Shown: positions 52,529-60,573 of the stretch, in pieces
Layout: every line of letters begins with the position of its first letter
Numbering within the stretch: the stretch's first letter is position 1
Source: Nitrospirota bacterium
Lineage (GTDB): Bacteria; Nitrospirota; Thermodesulfovibrionia; Thermodesulfovibrionales; UBA1546
Reading direction: 5' to 3'
DNA length: 64,000 bases
NCBI GenBank assembly: GCA_009773185.1
Contig: WPIF01000006.1
Coordinates: forward strand, 78,677 to 142,676
The notes under the pieces: model-generated
The model's input: the letters and a program-made list of their open reading frames with translations, nothing else
Told to the model about the DNA's origin: nothing
Database searches by the model: none
Position numbers and translations under genes: made by a program

Positions 52529-54031
52529 TTAAAACCCGTATTCTTTCCATTTCGAATCAACCAGCTTTTTTATCTCCCCGGACATATAAAGCTCTTCCGG
52601 CCAGTCGCGCATCATTCCCTCTTCCCTGCTCTTTCTTGTCGCATCTATTCCCATTTTTGCGCCGTATCTCGGCCAGTTTGCAGCATGGTCAAGTGCATCC
52701 AGTGGCCCTTCTGATATCACGACATCACGCTTCCAGTCAACATTATTAAGCACCCTCCACGCAGTGTAAGAGAGGTTCTGGACATCAACGTCATCATCCA
52801 CAATAATCAAGAGCTTTGCAAACATCATCTGCCCTTTTCCCCATATGCCGTGTATTATTTTTTTTGCATGGCCAGGATAGCTCTTTTTTATAGAGATAAT
52901 GGCAAAGTTGTGAAATACGCCTTCCATGGGAAGGTTAATGTCTTTTATCTCAGGGAGGTCAAGCCTTAACAGCGGTAGAAATATCCGTTCTGTTGCTTTT
53001 CCCATGTAGCAGTCTTCCATGGGAGGTTTTCCAACAAGTGTTGCAGGGTATATCATGTCTTTTTTGTGAGTTATGCATGTAACATGAAAAACAGGGTAGG
53101 GTTCTGCAGGAGAATAAAAACCTGTATGGTCGCCAAAAGGCCCTTCGGTTCGGGTTTCTCCGGGCTCAAGATAGCCTTCAATCACCATCTCGCTGTTTGC
53201 CGGGACATTAATATCGCTTGTTATGCATTTTACCATCTCAACAGGAGATTTTCTTAAAAAGCCTGCAAAGAGCATCTCATCAATTGATTCAGGCAAGGGT
53301 GCGCTTGAAGCATAAATTACTGCAGGGTCGCTTCCAACAGCTATTGCAGCAGGCATTTTTTGCCCGAGTTTCTTGTATTTTTCATAATGCCTGGCGCCGT
53401 CTTTATGTATGTGCCAGTGCATCCCCGTGGTTTTTTTGTCGTAGATGTGAATGCGGTACATGCCGCAATTCGGTCTTCCTGTTTCGGGATCTTTTGTGAA
53501 TACCATAGGAAGCGTAATAAATCTCCCTTCATTTTCAGAATTGCTGACTGCTGACTGCTGATTGCTGATTGCTGTTTGTTGCCCGTCACCCGGCCAGCAT
53601 TTTATAACCGGGAATTTCGAGAGGTCGGGATTGTTTTTTTCTATGACTTCCTGGCATGGAGCATCTTTTATGTATTTTGGAAGATACTGGGAAATTTCTA
53701 AAAGTTTTGGAAGCATTGCAATCTTTTCAATGAAGGTTTTCGGAGGTGCCTGACTGAGAAGGTTTTCTATACGCTTTGCAACATCATCAAGTTCATTAAC
53801 TTCAAGCGCAAGGCACATCCTTTCGAATGAGCCGAAGATGTTTGTAACAACAGGGAATGAAGATCCCTTGACCTTCTCAAAGAATAATGCCTTTCCGCCA
53901 TTCGGGCTTTTTGATGCCCTGTCAGTAATCTCAGATATCTCAAGTATAGGGTCAACCTCCACCTTTATGCGATGCAGAAACCCTTTAGTTTCAAGTATTT
54001 GTATAAAAGCCCTTAAATCCTTGTATGCCAT
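52529..54031 (-). CDS. UbiD-family decarboxylase
   Basis: 500 residues from ATG 54031 (MAYKDLRAFIQILE), preferred over 54058. UbiD motifs: GGKALFFEKVKGS, FITLPMVFTKDPETG, GMYRIHIYD, MHWHIHKDG, the E-rich EGPFGDHTGFYSP, and ATRKSREEG near the C-terminus. The enzyme uses prenylated FMN to decarboxylate an aromatic ring acid in quinone synthesis (menaquinone by the futalosine route is likely in this group). An extra ~17 residues between KCWPGDG and RFITLP are coded by a heptamer repeat on the coding strand. No ubiX is near. Confidence 0.92.
   Translation of the reverse strand: MAYKDLRAFIQILETKGFLHRIKVEVDPILEISEITDRASKSPNGGKALFFEKVKGSSFPVVTNIFGSFERMCLALEVNELDDVAKRIENLLSQAPPKTFIEKIAMLPKLLEISQYLPKYIKDAPCQEVIEKNNPDLSKFPVIKCWPGDGQQTAISNQQSAVSNSENEGRFITLPMVFTKDPETGRPNCGMYRIHIYDKKTTGMHWHIHKDGARHYEKYKKLGQKMPAAIAVGSDPAVIYASSAPLPESIDEMLFAGFLRKSPVEMVKCITSDINVPANSEMVIEGYLEPGETRTEGPFGDHTGFYSPAEPYPVFHVTCITHKKDMIYPATLVGKPPMEDCYMGKATERIFLPLLRLDLPEIKDINLPMEGVFHNFAIISIKKSYPGHAKKIIHGIWGKGQMMFAKLLIIVDDDVDVQNLSYTAWRVLNNVDWKRDVVISEGPLDALDHAANWPRYGAKMGIDATRKSREEGMMRDWPEELYMSGEIKKLVDSKWKEYGF
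53541..53575 (-). repeat. Heptamer-periodic repeat in ubiD
   Basis: On the coding strand the units are ACAGCAA, TCAGCAA, TCAGCAG, TCAGCAG and TCAGCAA (plus-strand starts 53569, 53562, 53555, 53548, 53541). In frame. Confidence 0.8.
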
Positions 54032-54104
54032 AAAAATTACCTGCGGATATAATAGCACACAGGGTAAATTATTGGCTATTTTTAAAATTTAAACCAATTT
54101 CTTC

Positions 54105-54133
54105 TTGACAAGAGCCTATCTCCTTAATATAAT
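54105..54133 (+). promoter_or_regulatory. Consensus sigma-70 promoter of ihfA
   Basis: TTGACA at 54105-54110, 17 bp spacer and TATAAT at 54128-54133: a perfect consensus promoter, 45 bp before the ihfA ATG. Confidence 0.85.
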
Positions 54134-54178
54134 TAAGAAAATCAACATTTTAACAATATCGGATATTAAGGAGTAAAT

Positions 54179-54454
54179 ATGACAAAAGCTGACCTTGCAG
54201 ATGCAATATTTGAAAAAGTGGGGCTCTCCAAAAAAGAGGCGCAGGACATAATAGAGATAATTTTTGATACCCTGAAGCAGACCTTCAAAGAAGGAGAGTC
54301 TGTTAAGGTTTCAGGTTTTGGGACTTTCCATGTAAGGAAGAAGGCCGCGAGAAGGGGAAGAAATCCCAAGACCGGCGAAGACCTTGAAATATCACCCAGG
54401 AAGGTAATCACGTTCAGGGCAAGTAATAAATTAAAATTGGTTATAGAACAGTAA
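54179..54454 (+). CDS. ihfA: Integration host factor alpha / HU-family protein
   Basis: 91 residues: MTKADLADAIFEKVGLSKKEAQ, then VKVSGFGTFHVRKKAARRGR and NPKTGEDLEI with the DNA-intercalating proline in the arm (RGRNPKTG). Features fit IhfA-type proteins that bend DNA; IHF helps sigma-54 promoters, and RpoN is encoded in the window. AAGGAG precedes the ATG. It is followed after one base by a MerR gene, the common ihfA-merR-tRNA order. Confidence 0.93.
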   Translation: MTKADLADAIFEKVGLSKKEAQDIIEIIFDTLKQTFKEGESVKVSGFGTFHVRKKAARRGRNPKTGEDLEISPRKVITFRASNKLKLVIEQ

Positions 54455-54455
54455 T

Positions 54456-54848
54456 ATGTACAGAGCTTCAGCAAAAAGTATTGAAGTCCAGAGGCCTATC
54501 CCTGATAAGCTTTTTTATAAGATAGGGGAGGTCAGCAGGATAGCCGATATTGAACCTTATGTGCTCAGGTACTGGGAAACCGAGTTTCCCTTTCTTAAAC
54601 CCAGGAAGAATAAGTCGGGGCAAAGGGTGTACGTTAAAAAGGACCTTGAATTTATTCTCGAAATAAAAAGGCTTCTTTATCAGGAAAGATATACAATCGA
54701 GGGTGTTAGAAAAAGATTTGGTGAGGGGACAGCAACCGGCAAACAAATTCCAGAGTCCCAGCCCCCGAAGGCTGAAAATATTCCTGCCAGCAAGATTTTA
54801 GAACACGTTAGAAAAAGGCTTAGGGAAATTCTGAGCCAGATTCAGTAA
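54456..54848 (+). CDS. MerR-family transcriptional regulator
   Basis: 130 residues: an N-terminal winged HTH ([20 protein letters not shown], then [20 protein letters not shown]) and a short dimerisation helix. There is no metal-binding loop. This short MerR type always sits after ihfA in many bacteria and is unassigned in function. It is likely in one transcript with ihfA and the downstream tRNA-Pro, which begins 2 bp after its stop. Confidence 0.9.
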   Translation: MYRASAKSIEVQRPIPDKLFYKIGEVSRIADIEPYVLRYWETEFPFLKPRKNKSGQRVYVKKDLEFILEIKRLLYQERYTIEGVRKRFGEGTATGKQIPESQPPKAENIPASKILEHVRKRLREILSQIQ

Positions 54849-54849
54849 T

Positions 54850-54926
54850 CGGGGCGTAGCGCAGCCTGGTAGCGCACTCGCTTGGGGTGCGAGTGGTCGC
54901 CCGTTCAAATCGGGTCGCCCCGACCA
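54850..54926 (+). tRNA. tRNA-Pro (GGG)
   Basis: Acceptor CGGGGCG/CGCCCCG, D-arm GCGC/GCGC, anticodon stem CTCGC/GCGAG with loop TTGGGGT (anticodon GGG), T-arm with TTCAAAT loop, and encoded CCA. It sits 2 bp after the MerR gene. Confidence 0.95.
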
Positions 54927-55030
54927 AAAAGGCCGAATTTTAATTGAGCGGCAGGAATAGCCCTTCACTGCATAACTGCGTTACATACGAAGCATAAAGG
55001 CCATAACAGACGGAGGTTCTTTAAAAAGGA

Positions 55031-56137
55031 ATGAAGAGGAATATACGCGTTGCAATAACCGGCATTGGAAACTGTGCAAGCTCATTGATTCAGGGCATTG
55101 AATATTATAAGGGCCTTGGCGACAGGCATCCTGACAGATCCTTGGGCCTGATGCATTATGACCTGGGAGGGTATAAACCCGGGGATATTAATGTAGTTGC
55201 CGCATTTGATATTGATAAAAGGAAAACCGGAATGCCTTTGAAAGAAGCTGTTTTTGCAAAACCGAATTGTACAAAGATATTCAATAATAACCTTTCTAAT
55301 TCCCCTGTCATGGTGATGATGGGAGAGGTGTGGGACGGTGTGGCGCAGCATCTGAAGGAGTACCCTGAAGACAGGAGATTCGCTGTTGCTGATAAAAAAC
55401 CCTGCGATGTTGCAAAGGTCTTAAAGCAGAGCGGCGCTGAGATTCTCCTGAGCTATCTGCCAGTTGGCTCTGAAAAGGCAACTGCCTTTTATGCAGAGGC
55501 ATGCCTTAAGGCCGGTGTAAGCCTGATAAACTGTATTCCTGTGTTCATAGCATCCGATAAATCATGGGCAAGGCGGTTTGAAGAGAAAAATATACCCATT
55601 ATAGGCGATGACGTAAAGAGTCAGATAGGCGCTACAATAATTCACCGTACGCTTACAAAGTTGTTTATGGACAGGGGCGTTAAGATTGACAGCACATATC
55701 AGTTGAATGTAGGCGGCAATACCGATTTTATGAATATGCTGAACCACACAAGGCTCAAATCAAAAAAAATATCAAAGACAGAGGCGGTTCAGTCTCAGCT
55801 TAAAAGCCCTCTGAATTCAGATAACATTCATATAGGGCCCTCGGATTATATTCCGTGGCTTAAGGATAACAAGGTATGTTTTTTAAGAATGGAAGGAAGG
55901 GGTTTTGGAAACATTCCTGTCAATCTTGAACTCAGGCTTTCAGTGGAGGACTCTCCAAACAGCGCCGGGGTTGTTATAGATGCGATAAGATGCTGCAAGA
56001 TTGCCCGTGACAGGAGAGTTGGAGGTGTTCTCGTATCGCCATCATCATATTTCATGAAACACCCTATGGTTCAGTTTTCGGACGAAGAGGCCAGGGATAT
56101 GGTTGAGGAATTCATAAAAGGGAATAGAGAGAGGTAG
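55031..56137 (+). CDS. ino1: Inositol-3-phosphate synthase
   Basis: 368 residues of the archaeal/actinobacterial type (shorter than eukaryotic Ino1). NAD loop ITGIGNCASSLIQGIEYY, then DIDKRKTG, GDDVKSQIGATI with the conserved catalytic Lys region, LNVGGNTDFMNML and the C-terminal PSSYFMKHP. It converts glucose-6-P to inositol-1(3)-phosphate. The next gene is a CDP-alcohol phosphatidyltransferase that starts directly after the stop, so inositol phosphate is probably used for a phosphoinositol lipid. GGAG is weak; AAGGAATGA precedes the ATG. Confidence 0.94.
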   Translation: MKRNIRVAITGIGNCASSLIQGIEYYKGLGDRHPDRSLGLMHYDLGGYKPGDINVVAAFDIDKRKTGMPLKEAVFAKPNCTKIFNNNLSNSPVMVMMGEVWDGVAQHLKEYPEDRRFAVADKKPCDVAKVLKQSGAEILLSYLPVGSEKATAFYAEACLKAGVSLINCIPVFIASDKSWARRFEEKNIPIIGDDVKSQIGATIIHRTLTKLFMDRGVKIDSTYQLNVGGNTDFMNMLNHTRLKSKKISKTEAVQSQLKSPLNSDNIHIGPSDYIPWLKDNKVCFLRMEGRGFGNIPVNLELRLSVEDSPNSAGVVIDAIRCCKIARDRRVGGVLVSPSSYFMKHPMVQFSDEEARDMVEEFIKGNRER

Positions 56138-56710
56138 ATGATTAGTGCCAGGCTTGGCCATTTCCTCGACAGGCCGCTTACCCCTGTTATAAAAAAAATT
56201 CCGTTCAATCCAAATGCACTTACCATAACTGGCTTTGTCATTACTGCCATTGCGGCATTTGTTATCCCGCATAACCTGAAACTCGGCGGTTTGCTTATTC
56301 TGGCGGGCGGTTTATTTGACGCGCTTGACGGCATCGTGGCAAGAGTTCAGAATAAAACCACGAGATTTGGCGCCTTTCTTGATTCTGTCCTTGACAGATA
56401 TTCCGATGCTTTTCTTTTTCTTTCTATTGCATGGTATTTAGCAGCAAAGGGTGACCATAACGGAGCATTCCTGAGCCTCGGCACACTTGTTGGCGCCCTT
56501 CTTATAAGTTATGCAAGGGCAAGGGCAGAAGGGCTGGGAGAGTCATGCCATACAGGTATAATGGAAAGGCCGGAAAGGCTTATCCTTATTATATTTGCTG
56601 CTTTAACAGGATGGCTTGTTCCAATATTATGGATAATGCTGATTCTTACTCATGTTACTGTAATTCAAAGGGTTTATCATGTGTGGAAGGTAACCAAAGG
56701 AAATAATTAG
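56138..56710 (+). CDS. CDP-alcohol phosphatidyltransferase, probable phosphatidylinositol-phosphate synthase
   Basis: 190 residues and about six helices. The motif FDALDGIVAR...GAFLDSVLDRYSDAF fits D-x2-DG-x2-AR-x8-G-x3-D-x3-D. FNPNALTITGF near the N-terminus and the Arg-rich ARARAEGLG...ERPERLI loop match archaetidylinositol/phosphatidylinositol phosphate synthases, which join inositol-1-P to CDP-diacylglycerol. Adjacency to ino1 with no gap supports this. A PgsA that makes phosphatidylglycerol phosphate is encoded elsewhere (34140). Exact lipid product is inference. Confidence 0.88.
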   Translation: MISARLGHFLDRPLTPVIKKIPFNPNALTITGFVITAIAAFVIPHNLKLGGLLILAGGLFDALDGIVARVQNKTTRFGAFLDSVLDRYSDAFLFLSIAWYLAAKGDHNGAFLSLGTLVGALLISYARARAEGLGESCHTGIMERPERLILIIFAALTGWLVPILWIMLILTHVTVIQRVYHVWKVTKGNN

Positions 56711-56766
56711 TTTTCAGTTTTTAGGTTTTCAGTTGCCAACAACTAACAACTTAAAACTAACAACTA
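56707..56766 (+). repeat. Heptamer-periodic inverted arrays after the phosphatidyltransferase gene
   Basis: Left units at 56707, 56714, 56721 and 56728 (TTAGTTT, TCAGTTT, TTAGGTT, TTCAGTT); right units at 56742, 56749, 56756 (ACTAACA, ACTTAAA, ACTAACA), broadly complementary. It fills the convergent gap and may act as a bidirectional terminator. Confidence 0.65.
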
Positions 56767-56768
56767 TT

Positions 56769-57572
56769 TTATCCCCGGTAATGCAGTTCACACGTTAGAG
56801 GGATATCTCCTGCAATCTTTTTTGCTTTATCTTCTATCTTCTTATGTTCTTTGGGATTATGAATGACTCCGCGAAGAACCAGGTTTTTTCCGTCATAATA
56901 AACATCAAGTGTAGGGACGAAGAAACCGGGTTCTGTAAGAATCCCTGCCTTGATTTCAGCTGCAACGGTTTTCATCCTGAGAATCTTTTTTGCATCAGCG
57001 GTGTTGAATTTTTCTTTAGCTAAAAGGGCATCTTTTACTGTATTGGTTATCTCGCTGACTGTTTGAATCGCTGTATCAAATAGCATATCGTATTCTGCAG
57101 GGTCATCCCATTTTTTACCATATAGGGAATGTATCAAACATGACCTTTCATTATCCGTCCTTTCCGCAAGCCATTTGGCTGTATCCCTGTCAACTGATTC
57201 TCTTTTCATGACCCTTTCAACTCTTTTGTCAATCGGCTCTGTGACACGAATCCTGAGAGCATAGGGGATATCTTTAAGTAAAAAATTCCCGCCTCTTCCT
57301 ATAATTACGACTTTATCTTTTAGTGCATAATTAAGGATATGACTCTGAAGCAGAGCGGCAAAGCCTCTGAATGACCAGTCATATTTTTCCCAGACAGTCG
57401 GGCAATGCTCATCGAGGTTTTTACCCCATTCTTCCCACTTTTTACCCAGCGGCCGTATGTCATCCAGTATCTTTTCCTTGTTAATGTATTCATAACCCAA
57501 TTGTTTTGCTACAGCCCGTCCTATATCTCTCCCGCCGCTTCCGTATTCCCTTGATATTGTCAATATAGCCAT
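56769..57572 (-). CDS. Cytidylate kinase-like protein with C-terminal BON domain
   Basis: 267 residues from ATG 57572, which follows GGAGG; the longer frame to 57611 would add residues read from a repeat. N-terminal MAILTISREYGSGGRDIGRA is the cytidylate kinase-like (Cytidylate_kin2) P-loop variant; VVIIGRGGNFLL and an Arg-rich lid (DKRVERVMKRESVDRDTA) follow. Residues about 200-267 resemble a BON domain (IKAGILTEPGFFVPTLDV, then VVLRG-like NLVLRGVIHNPKEH). These kinases occur in anaerobes with unknown substrate. The fusion to BON is uncommon. Confidence 0.75.
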   Translation of the reverse strand: MAILTISREYGSGGRDIGRAVAKQLGYEYINKEKILDDIRPLGKKWEEWGKNLDEHCPTVWEKYDWSFRGFAALLQSHILNYALKDKVVIIGRGGNFLLKDIPYALRIRVTEPIDKRVERVMKRESVDRDTAKWLAERTDNERSCLIHSLYGKKWDDPAEYDMLFDTAIQTVSEITNTVKDALLAKEKFNTADAKKILRMKTVAAEIKAGILTEPGFFVPTLDVYYDGKNLVLRGVIHNPKEHKKIEDKAKKIAGDIPLTCELHYRG

Positions 57573-57597
57573 TGTCCCTCCATAGTCAATGATAATT

Positions 57598-57716
57598 GAT
57601 GCATGATACAAGATACATGTCGGAGCGATCCCTCGCGGAGACCCGCTTCGGGATGCAGGGCTAAAAAAGTTAAACTCTTATAATTATCATGCATCCTGAA
57701 GCGTGCATCTTGCATC
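57598..57716 (+). repeat. Inverted heptamer arrays with inner hairpin, upstream of the kinase-like gene
   Basis: Left units GATGCAT, GATACAA, GATACAT at 57598, 57605 and 57612; right units ATGCATC, CTGAAGC, GTGCATC, TTGCATC at 57689, 57696, 57703 and 57710. Between them, ATCCC (57628) and GGGAT (57650) close a GC-rich hairpin. The element fills the gap between two minus-strand genes. Confidence 0.7.
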
Positions 57717-57719
57717 TTT

Positions 57720-58448
57720 TTACCCTTCTTCATGAACATGCTCTTCTTTCTCAGCTTTTGATACCTGCCACTTCATCCAGAGTTTACCAACTGCTATGAC
57801 TCCGACTGCAAAAATCAGCTCTACAGAATATATCATCAATTTGCCGGGATGTAAAATACCCTCTGTAAAAGGGTCTGTGATTATCATCTCTCCTCCAACC
57901 TTGCCAAGTATTGCCGCGCCCATATAAATAATAACAGGGTATTTATCCATAAGCATCGAGAGCAGGTTGCTCGTGAAGACAATAAAGGGTATGCTCAATC
58001 CAAGCCCGAAAAGGAGAAGAAAAAGGTTTCCGTGTGAAGCCCCTCCAACGGCAAGCATATTGTCAGTTGCCATTGTAATGTCAGCAATGACTATTATTTT
58101 TACGGCCTGCCATAGTGTTGTTGCCTCTTTTTCGATATTTTCTTCAGGCACACCTTCCATGAAAAGCTTTACAGCTATCCAGAGGATTAATAATCCGCCG
58201 ATAATCTTTAAATAATGTATCTGAAGCAGTTGAGCAACGAAGAATGTAAGTATTACTCTCAGTAAGACAGCGGCGCCCGAGCCGAAGATGATTCCTTTTT
58301 TCCTCTGTTCTTTCGGGAGCGACCTCACAGCCATTGCAATAACAACAGCATTGTCGCCTGCTAAAATAAGGTCAATTATAACAATGCTTAAAAGCGCAGA
58401 AAGAAAATTAAGGTCAAATGTTATTTTGCCGAGTATCCCTAAATCCAA
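57720..58448 (-). CDS. TerC-family membrane protein
   Basis: 242 residues and about seven helices, with the family start VIIDLILAGDNAVVIAMAVR (Asp-Asn pair in the first helix), a mirror motif IADITMATDNMLAVGGASHG, and a His/Glu-rich tail EKEEHVHEEG that could bind metal. TerC/YjbE proteins are linked to metal (manganese) efflux and to metalation of exported proteins. The start is TTG at 58448, supported by GGAGG six bases upstream. It is flanked on both sides by heptamer repeats. Confidence 0.88.
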   Translation of the reverse strand: MDLGILGKITFDLNFLSALLSIVIIDLILAGDNAVVIAMAVRSLPKEQRKKGIIFGSGAAVLLRVILTFFVAQLLQIHYLKIIGGLLILWIAVKLFMEGVPEENIEKEATTLWQAVKIIVIADITMATDNMLAVGGASHGNLFLLLFGLGLSIPFIVFTSNLLSMLMDKYPVIIYMGAAILGKVGGEMIITDPFTEGILHPGKLMIYSVELIFAVGVIAVGKLWMKWQVSKAEKEEHVHEEG

Positions 58449-58479
58449 AAATCCTCCGGGTAAAATATATTTTTATATA

Positions 58480-58507
58480 ATGCACGATACCGGATGCCTG
58501 ATGCAAG
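58480..58507 (+). repeat. Heptamer-periodic repeat upstream of terC
   Basis: Units ATGCACG, ATACCGG, ATGCCTG and ATGCAAG at 58480, 58487, 58494 and 58501, a rotation of the GATRCAN word. Confidence 0.65.
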
Positions 58508-58525
58508 GTAAATACAGTAAATATT

Positions 58526-58562
58526 GCAGATAGCGGATGGCGTTAGGCCATCCGCTATCTGC
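58526..58562 (-). terminator. Perfect 16-bp hairpin after the YeiH-like gene
   Basis: 58526-58541 (GCAGATAGCGGATGGC) and 58547-58562 are perfectly complementary with a 5-nt loop. It lies 13 bp after the stop of the minus-strand gene ending at 58576. The T-run is weak. Confidence 0.65.
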
Positions 58563-58575
58563 TTCTTAGCAGGTG

Positions 58576-60147
58576 TTACTTTATATCAGGCACAGTAAAA
58601 AGAACGCCGCCGAAAAGCAGGTATGCCAGAATCAATGTCCAGATGACATTAAATAGCTGTGCAATTATAAAGGCTGCAGCAGGCCTGCCGCCTTCCATGC
58701 CTACAAGCTCTGTAAAACGTGTCTCAAGTCCTATAGATGTAAATGCAAGAGCGAACCAGACCGTCCTCATTCCGCCTAACAATCCCTTAGTGTCTTTTAC
58801 AGTGGCGGGGTCAAGCAGGAACGAAAAGACTATCGAGGCAACAATGAATCCGAGAACGAATTTAGGGAATCTATCCCATATTACGCTTGCGCTCACCTTC
58901 TGACCGCCTGCTGCTCCTTTCTTGACTGTCCACCATATTGAAAGGATGAACGCAGCCACTCCTATCAGAACATTCTGCGAGAACTTGACTATAACGCCTG
59001 TCTTCATTGCAGGCTCGCTTATCAGGGCGCCTGCCGCCACAACAGAGCCGCTTGTATCGAGCGTCCCGCCGAGCCATGCACCGCCGACAAGTTCCGGTAT
59101 TCCAAACGCCTTCACAATCCACGGCATTATTATCATCATAGGCACTGCCACGATAAGAACAAGGGATGTAACATAAGAGAGTTTCTTTTTGTCGCCCTCT
59201 ATGGCTCCGCAGGTAGCAATAGCCGCTGAGACACCGCAGATTGAGACTGCTGACGAGAGCAGCGCCGCAAAGTCGTCATCCAGCTTTAGTTTCTTTGAAA
59301 GCCAGTAGCACGCATACCAGACAACTGTTACTACACAGATCGCCTGGACTATGCCGCGGGCTCCGCCCTCGAGGATCTCCTTAAACAGGATGCCTGCTCC
59401 GAGGATGACCAATCCTGTTTTTATGAAGTACTCTGTCCTGACAGCTTCCATAAGCCATTTCGGGACTCCGATTACATTGCTGATAAAGAGCCCGATAATC
59501 AGGGCAAAGATAACATATTCGAGCCCGTAATAGTTGACAGTGGAATTGCCTGAAATGAACTGGGAAATATTTGCCAGTATGTAAACCACCGGAAACCCGA
59601 TAATATACTTCCCTACATTGCCTCCCATGAGGATAATGCCGATGGAAGAGATTACCAGGAAACCAATTCCGATAATGACAACTTTTCCAAGGTTTTCGCC
59701 GGAGAAGACTTTTTCAGTAAGAGCTCCCGCAGAACCGCTTATCTTTTTGCCGAGGTCTTCACCCTTTTTCTTGACCCCGGCATCCTTTGCGCCTTTAGCA
59801 TCTTCTCCGAGTTTTTTTGCAGCGCTTCCGATTGCAGCGCGGTCACCGGAATCCAATGCTGTTTTTAGCGCTGTTGCTGATTCAGCTGAGACAGTCTCGC
59901 CTTTAGCCTGAGCGTCTGCAATAAATTTTTCTATCTTTGGTTTAGATTTTTCAACAGTAGCTGCAAATTCGCCGCTCGTTTCCCATTTGAAAGACGGCAT
60001 TTTGGGCCTTACACCAGCGAGGATAAGAACAATAATTAAAAACCCTAACCAAACAGCGAGCCAGTCTTCCCCTCTTATCAAGTTTGACCAGCCGGATGGT
60101 TTTTCGATTACACACTTTTCACTAGTACCAGTGTTTTGTTCAGCCAT
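58576..60147 (-). CDS. Long YeiH/UPF0324-family putative sulfate exporter
   Basis: 523 residues. One N-terminal helix (about 32-48) is followed by a hydrophilic Lys/Ala/Glu-rich segment of about 110 residues (50-155, coiled-coil-like), then the UPF0324 transporter core of about ten helices with LLSSAVSICGVSAAIATCGA and GAWLGGTLDTSGSVVAAGAL. The core is the same family as 10861-11814, but the inserted segment is extra. A sulfite/sulfate-linked export role is family annotation; nearby rhodanese and exported OB-like genes support a sulfur link. AAAGGAGG precedes the ATG. Confidence 0.85.
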   Translation of the reverse strand: MAEQNTGTSEKCVIEKPSGWSNLIRGEDWLAVWLGFLIIVLILAGVRPKMPSFKWETSGEFAATVEKSKPKIEKFIADAQAKGETVSAESATALKTALDSGDRAAIGSAAKKLGEDAKGAKDAGVKKKGEDLGKKISGSAGALTEKVFSGENLGKVVIIGIGFLVISSIGIILMGGNVGKYIIGFPVVYILANISQFISGNSTVNYYGLEYVIFALIIGLFISNVIGVPKWLMEAVRTEYFIKTGLVILGAGILFKEILEGGARGIVQAICVVTVVWYACYWLSKKLKLDDDFAALLSSAVSICGVSAAIATCGAIEGDKKKLSYVTSLVLIVAVPMMIIMPWIVKAFGIPELVGGAWLGGTLDTSGSVVAAGALISEPAMKTGVIVKFSQNVLIGVAAFILSIWWTVKKGAAGGQKVSASVIWDRFPKFVLGFIVASIVFSFLLDPATVKDTKGLLGGMRTVWFALAFTSIGLETRFTELVGMEGGRPAAAFIIAQLFNVIWTLILAYLLFGGVLFTVPDIK

Positions 60148-60277
60148 ACCTTAGCCTCCTTTTAAAGATTTCTAAGAGATGCCTCTTGCTATTCTTATTG
60201 AGCATCACCCCCTTTGCTCATATTCCCGTTATTTATACATCTAAAAAGTATTTTTTTCAACGTCAAATTATAATTTC

Positions 60278-60553
60278 CTAATAACCTCCTGTTATCGGTT
60301 TAACCTCTTTTGATACCTTATTGCCCTTCACGACCACGCTGTCACCGACCCTGAGAGAGGTATCTTTACTTTTGACCTTTGTTTCCTTTCCCTTGTCATC
60401 CTTTACAGTTATTTCATATTCTGTCGGCTCGATTTTGGTAATTGTACCTTTTGCCGTGCCTTTTTCAGCCTCATGGGCTGAAAAAGCAGCCAGGACGAGG
60501 CTGAATAAGAATGCTAGGGTTATAAGCGTTATAACGGTTGTCTTTGTTTTCAT
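60278..60553 (-). CDS. Small exported protein
   Basis: 91 residues: signal peptide (about 1-27, FLFSLVLAAFSAHEA), then a ~60-residue all-beta mature part (GTITKIEPTEYEITVKDDKG, then VGDSVVVKGNKV) with the texture of a small OB/SH3-like barrel. AGGAGG precedes the ATG. It lies 20 bp after the rhodanese gene and is probably co-transcribed with it. Function unknown. Confidence 0.75.
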   Translation of the reverse strand: MKTKTTVITLITLAFLFSLVLAAFSAHEAEKGTAKGTITKIEPTEYEITVKDDKGKETKVKSKDTSLRVGDSVVVKGNKVSKEVKPITGGY

Positions 60554-60573
60554 TTTCTCCTCCTGATAATTTT

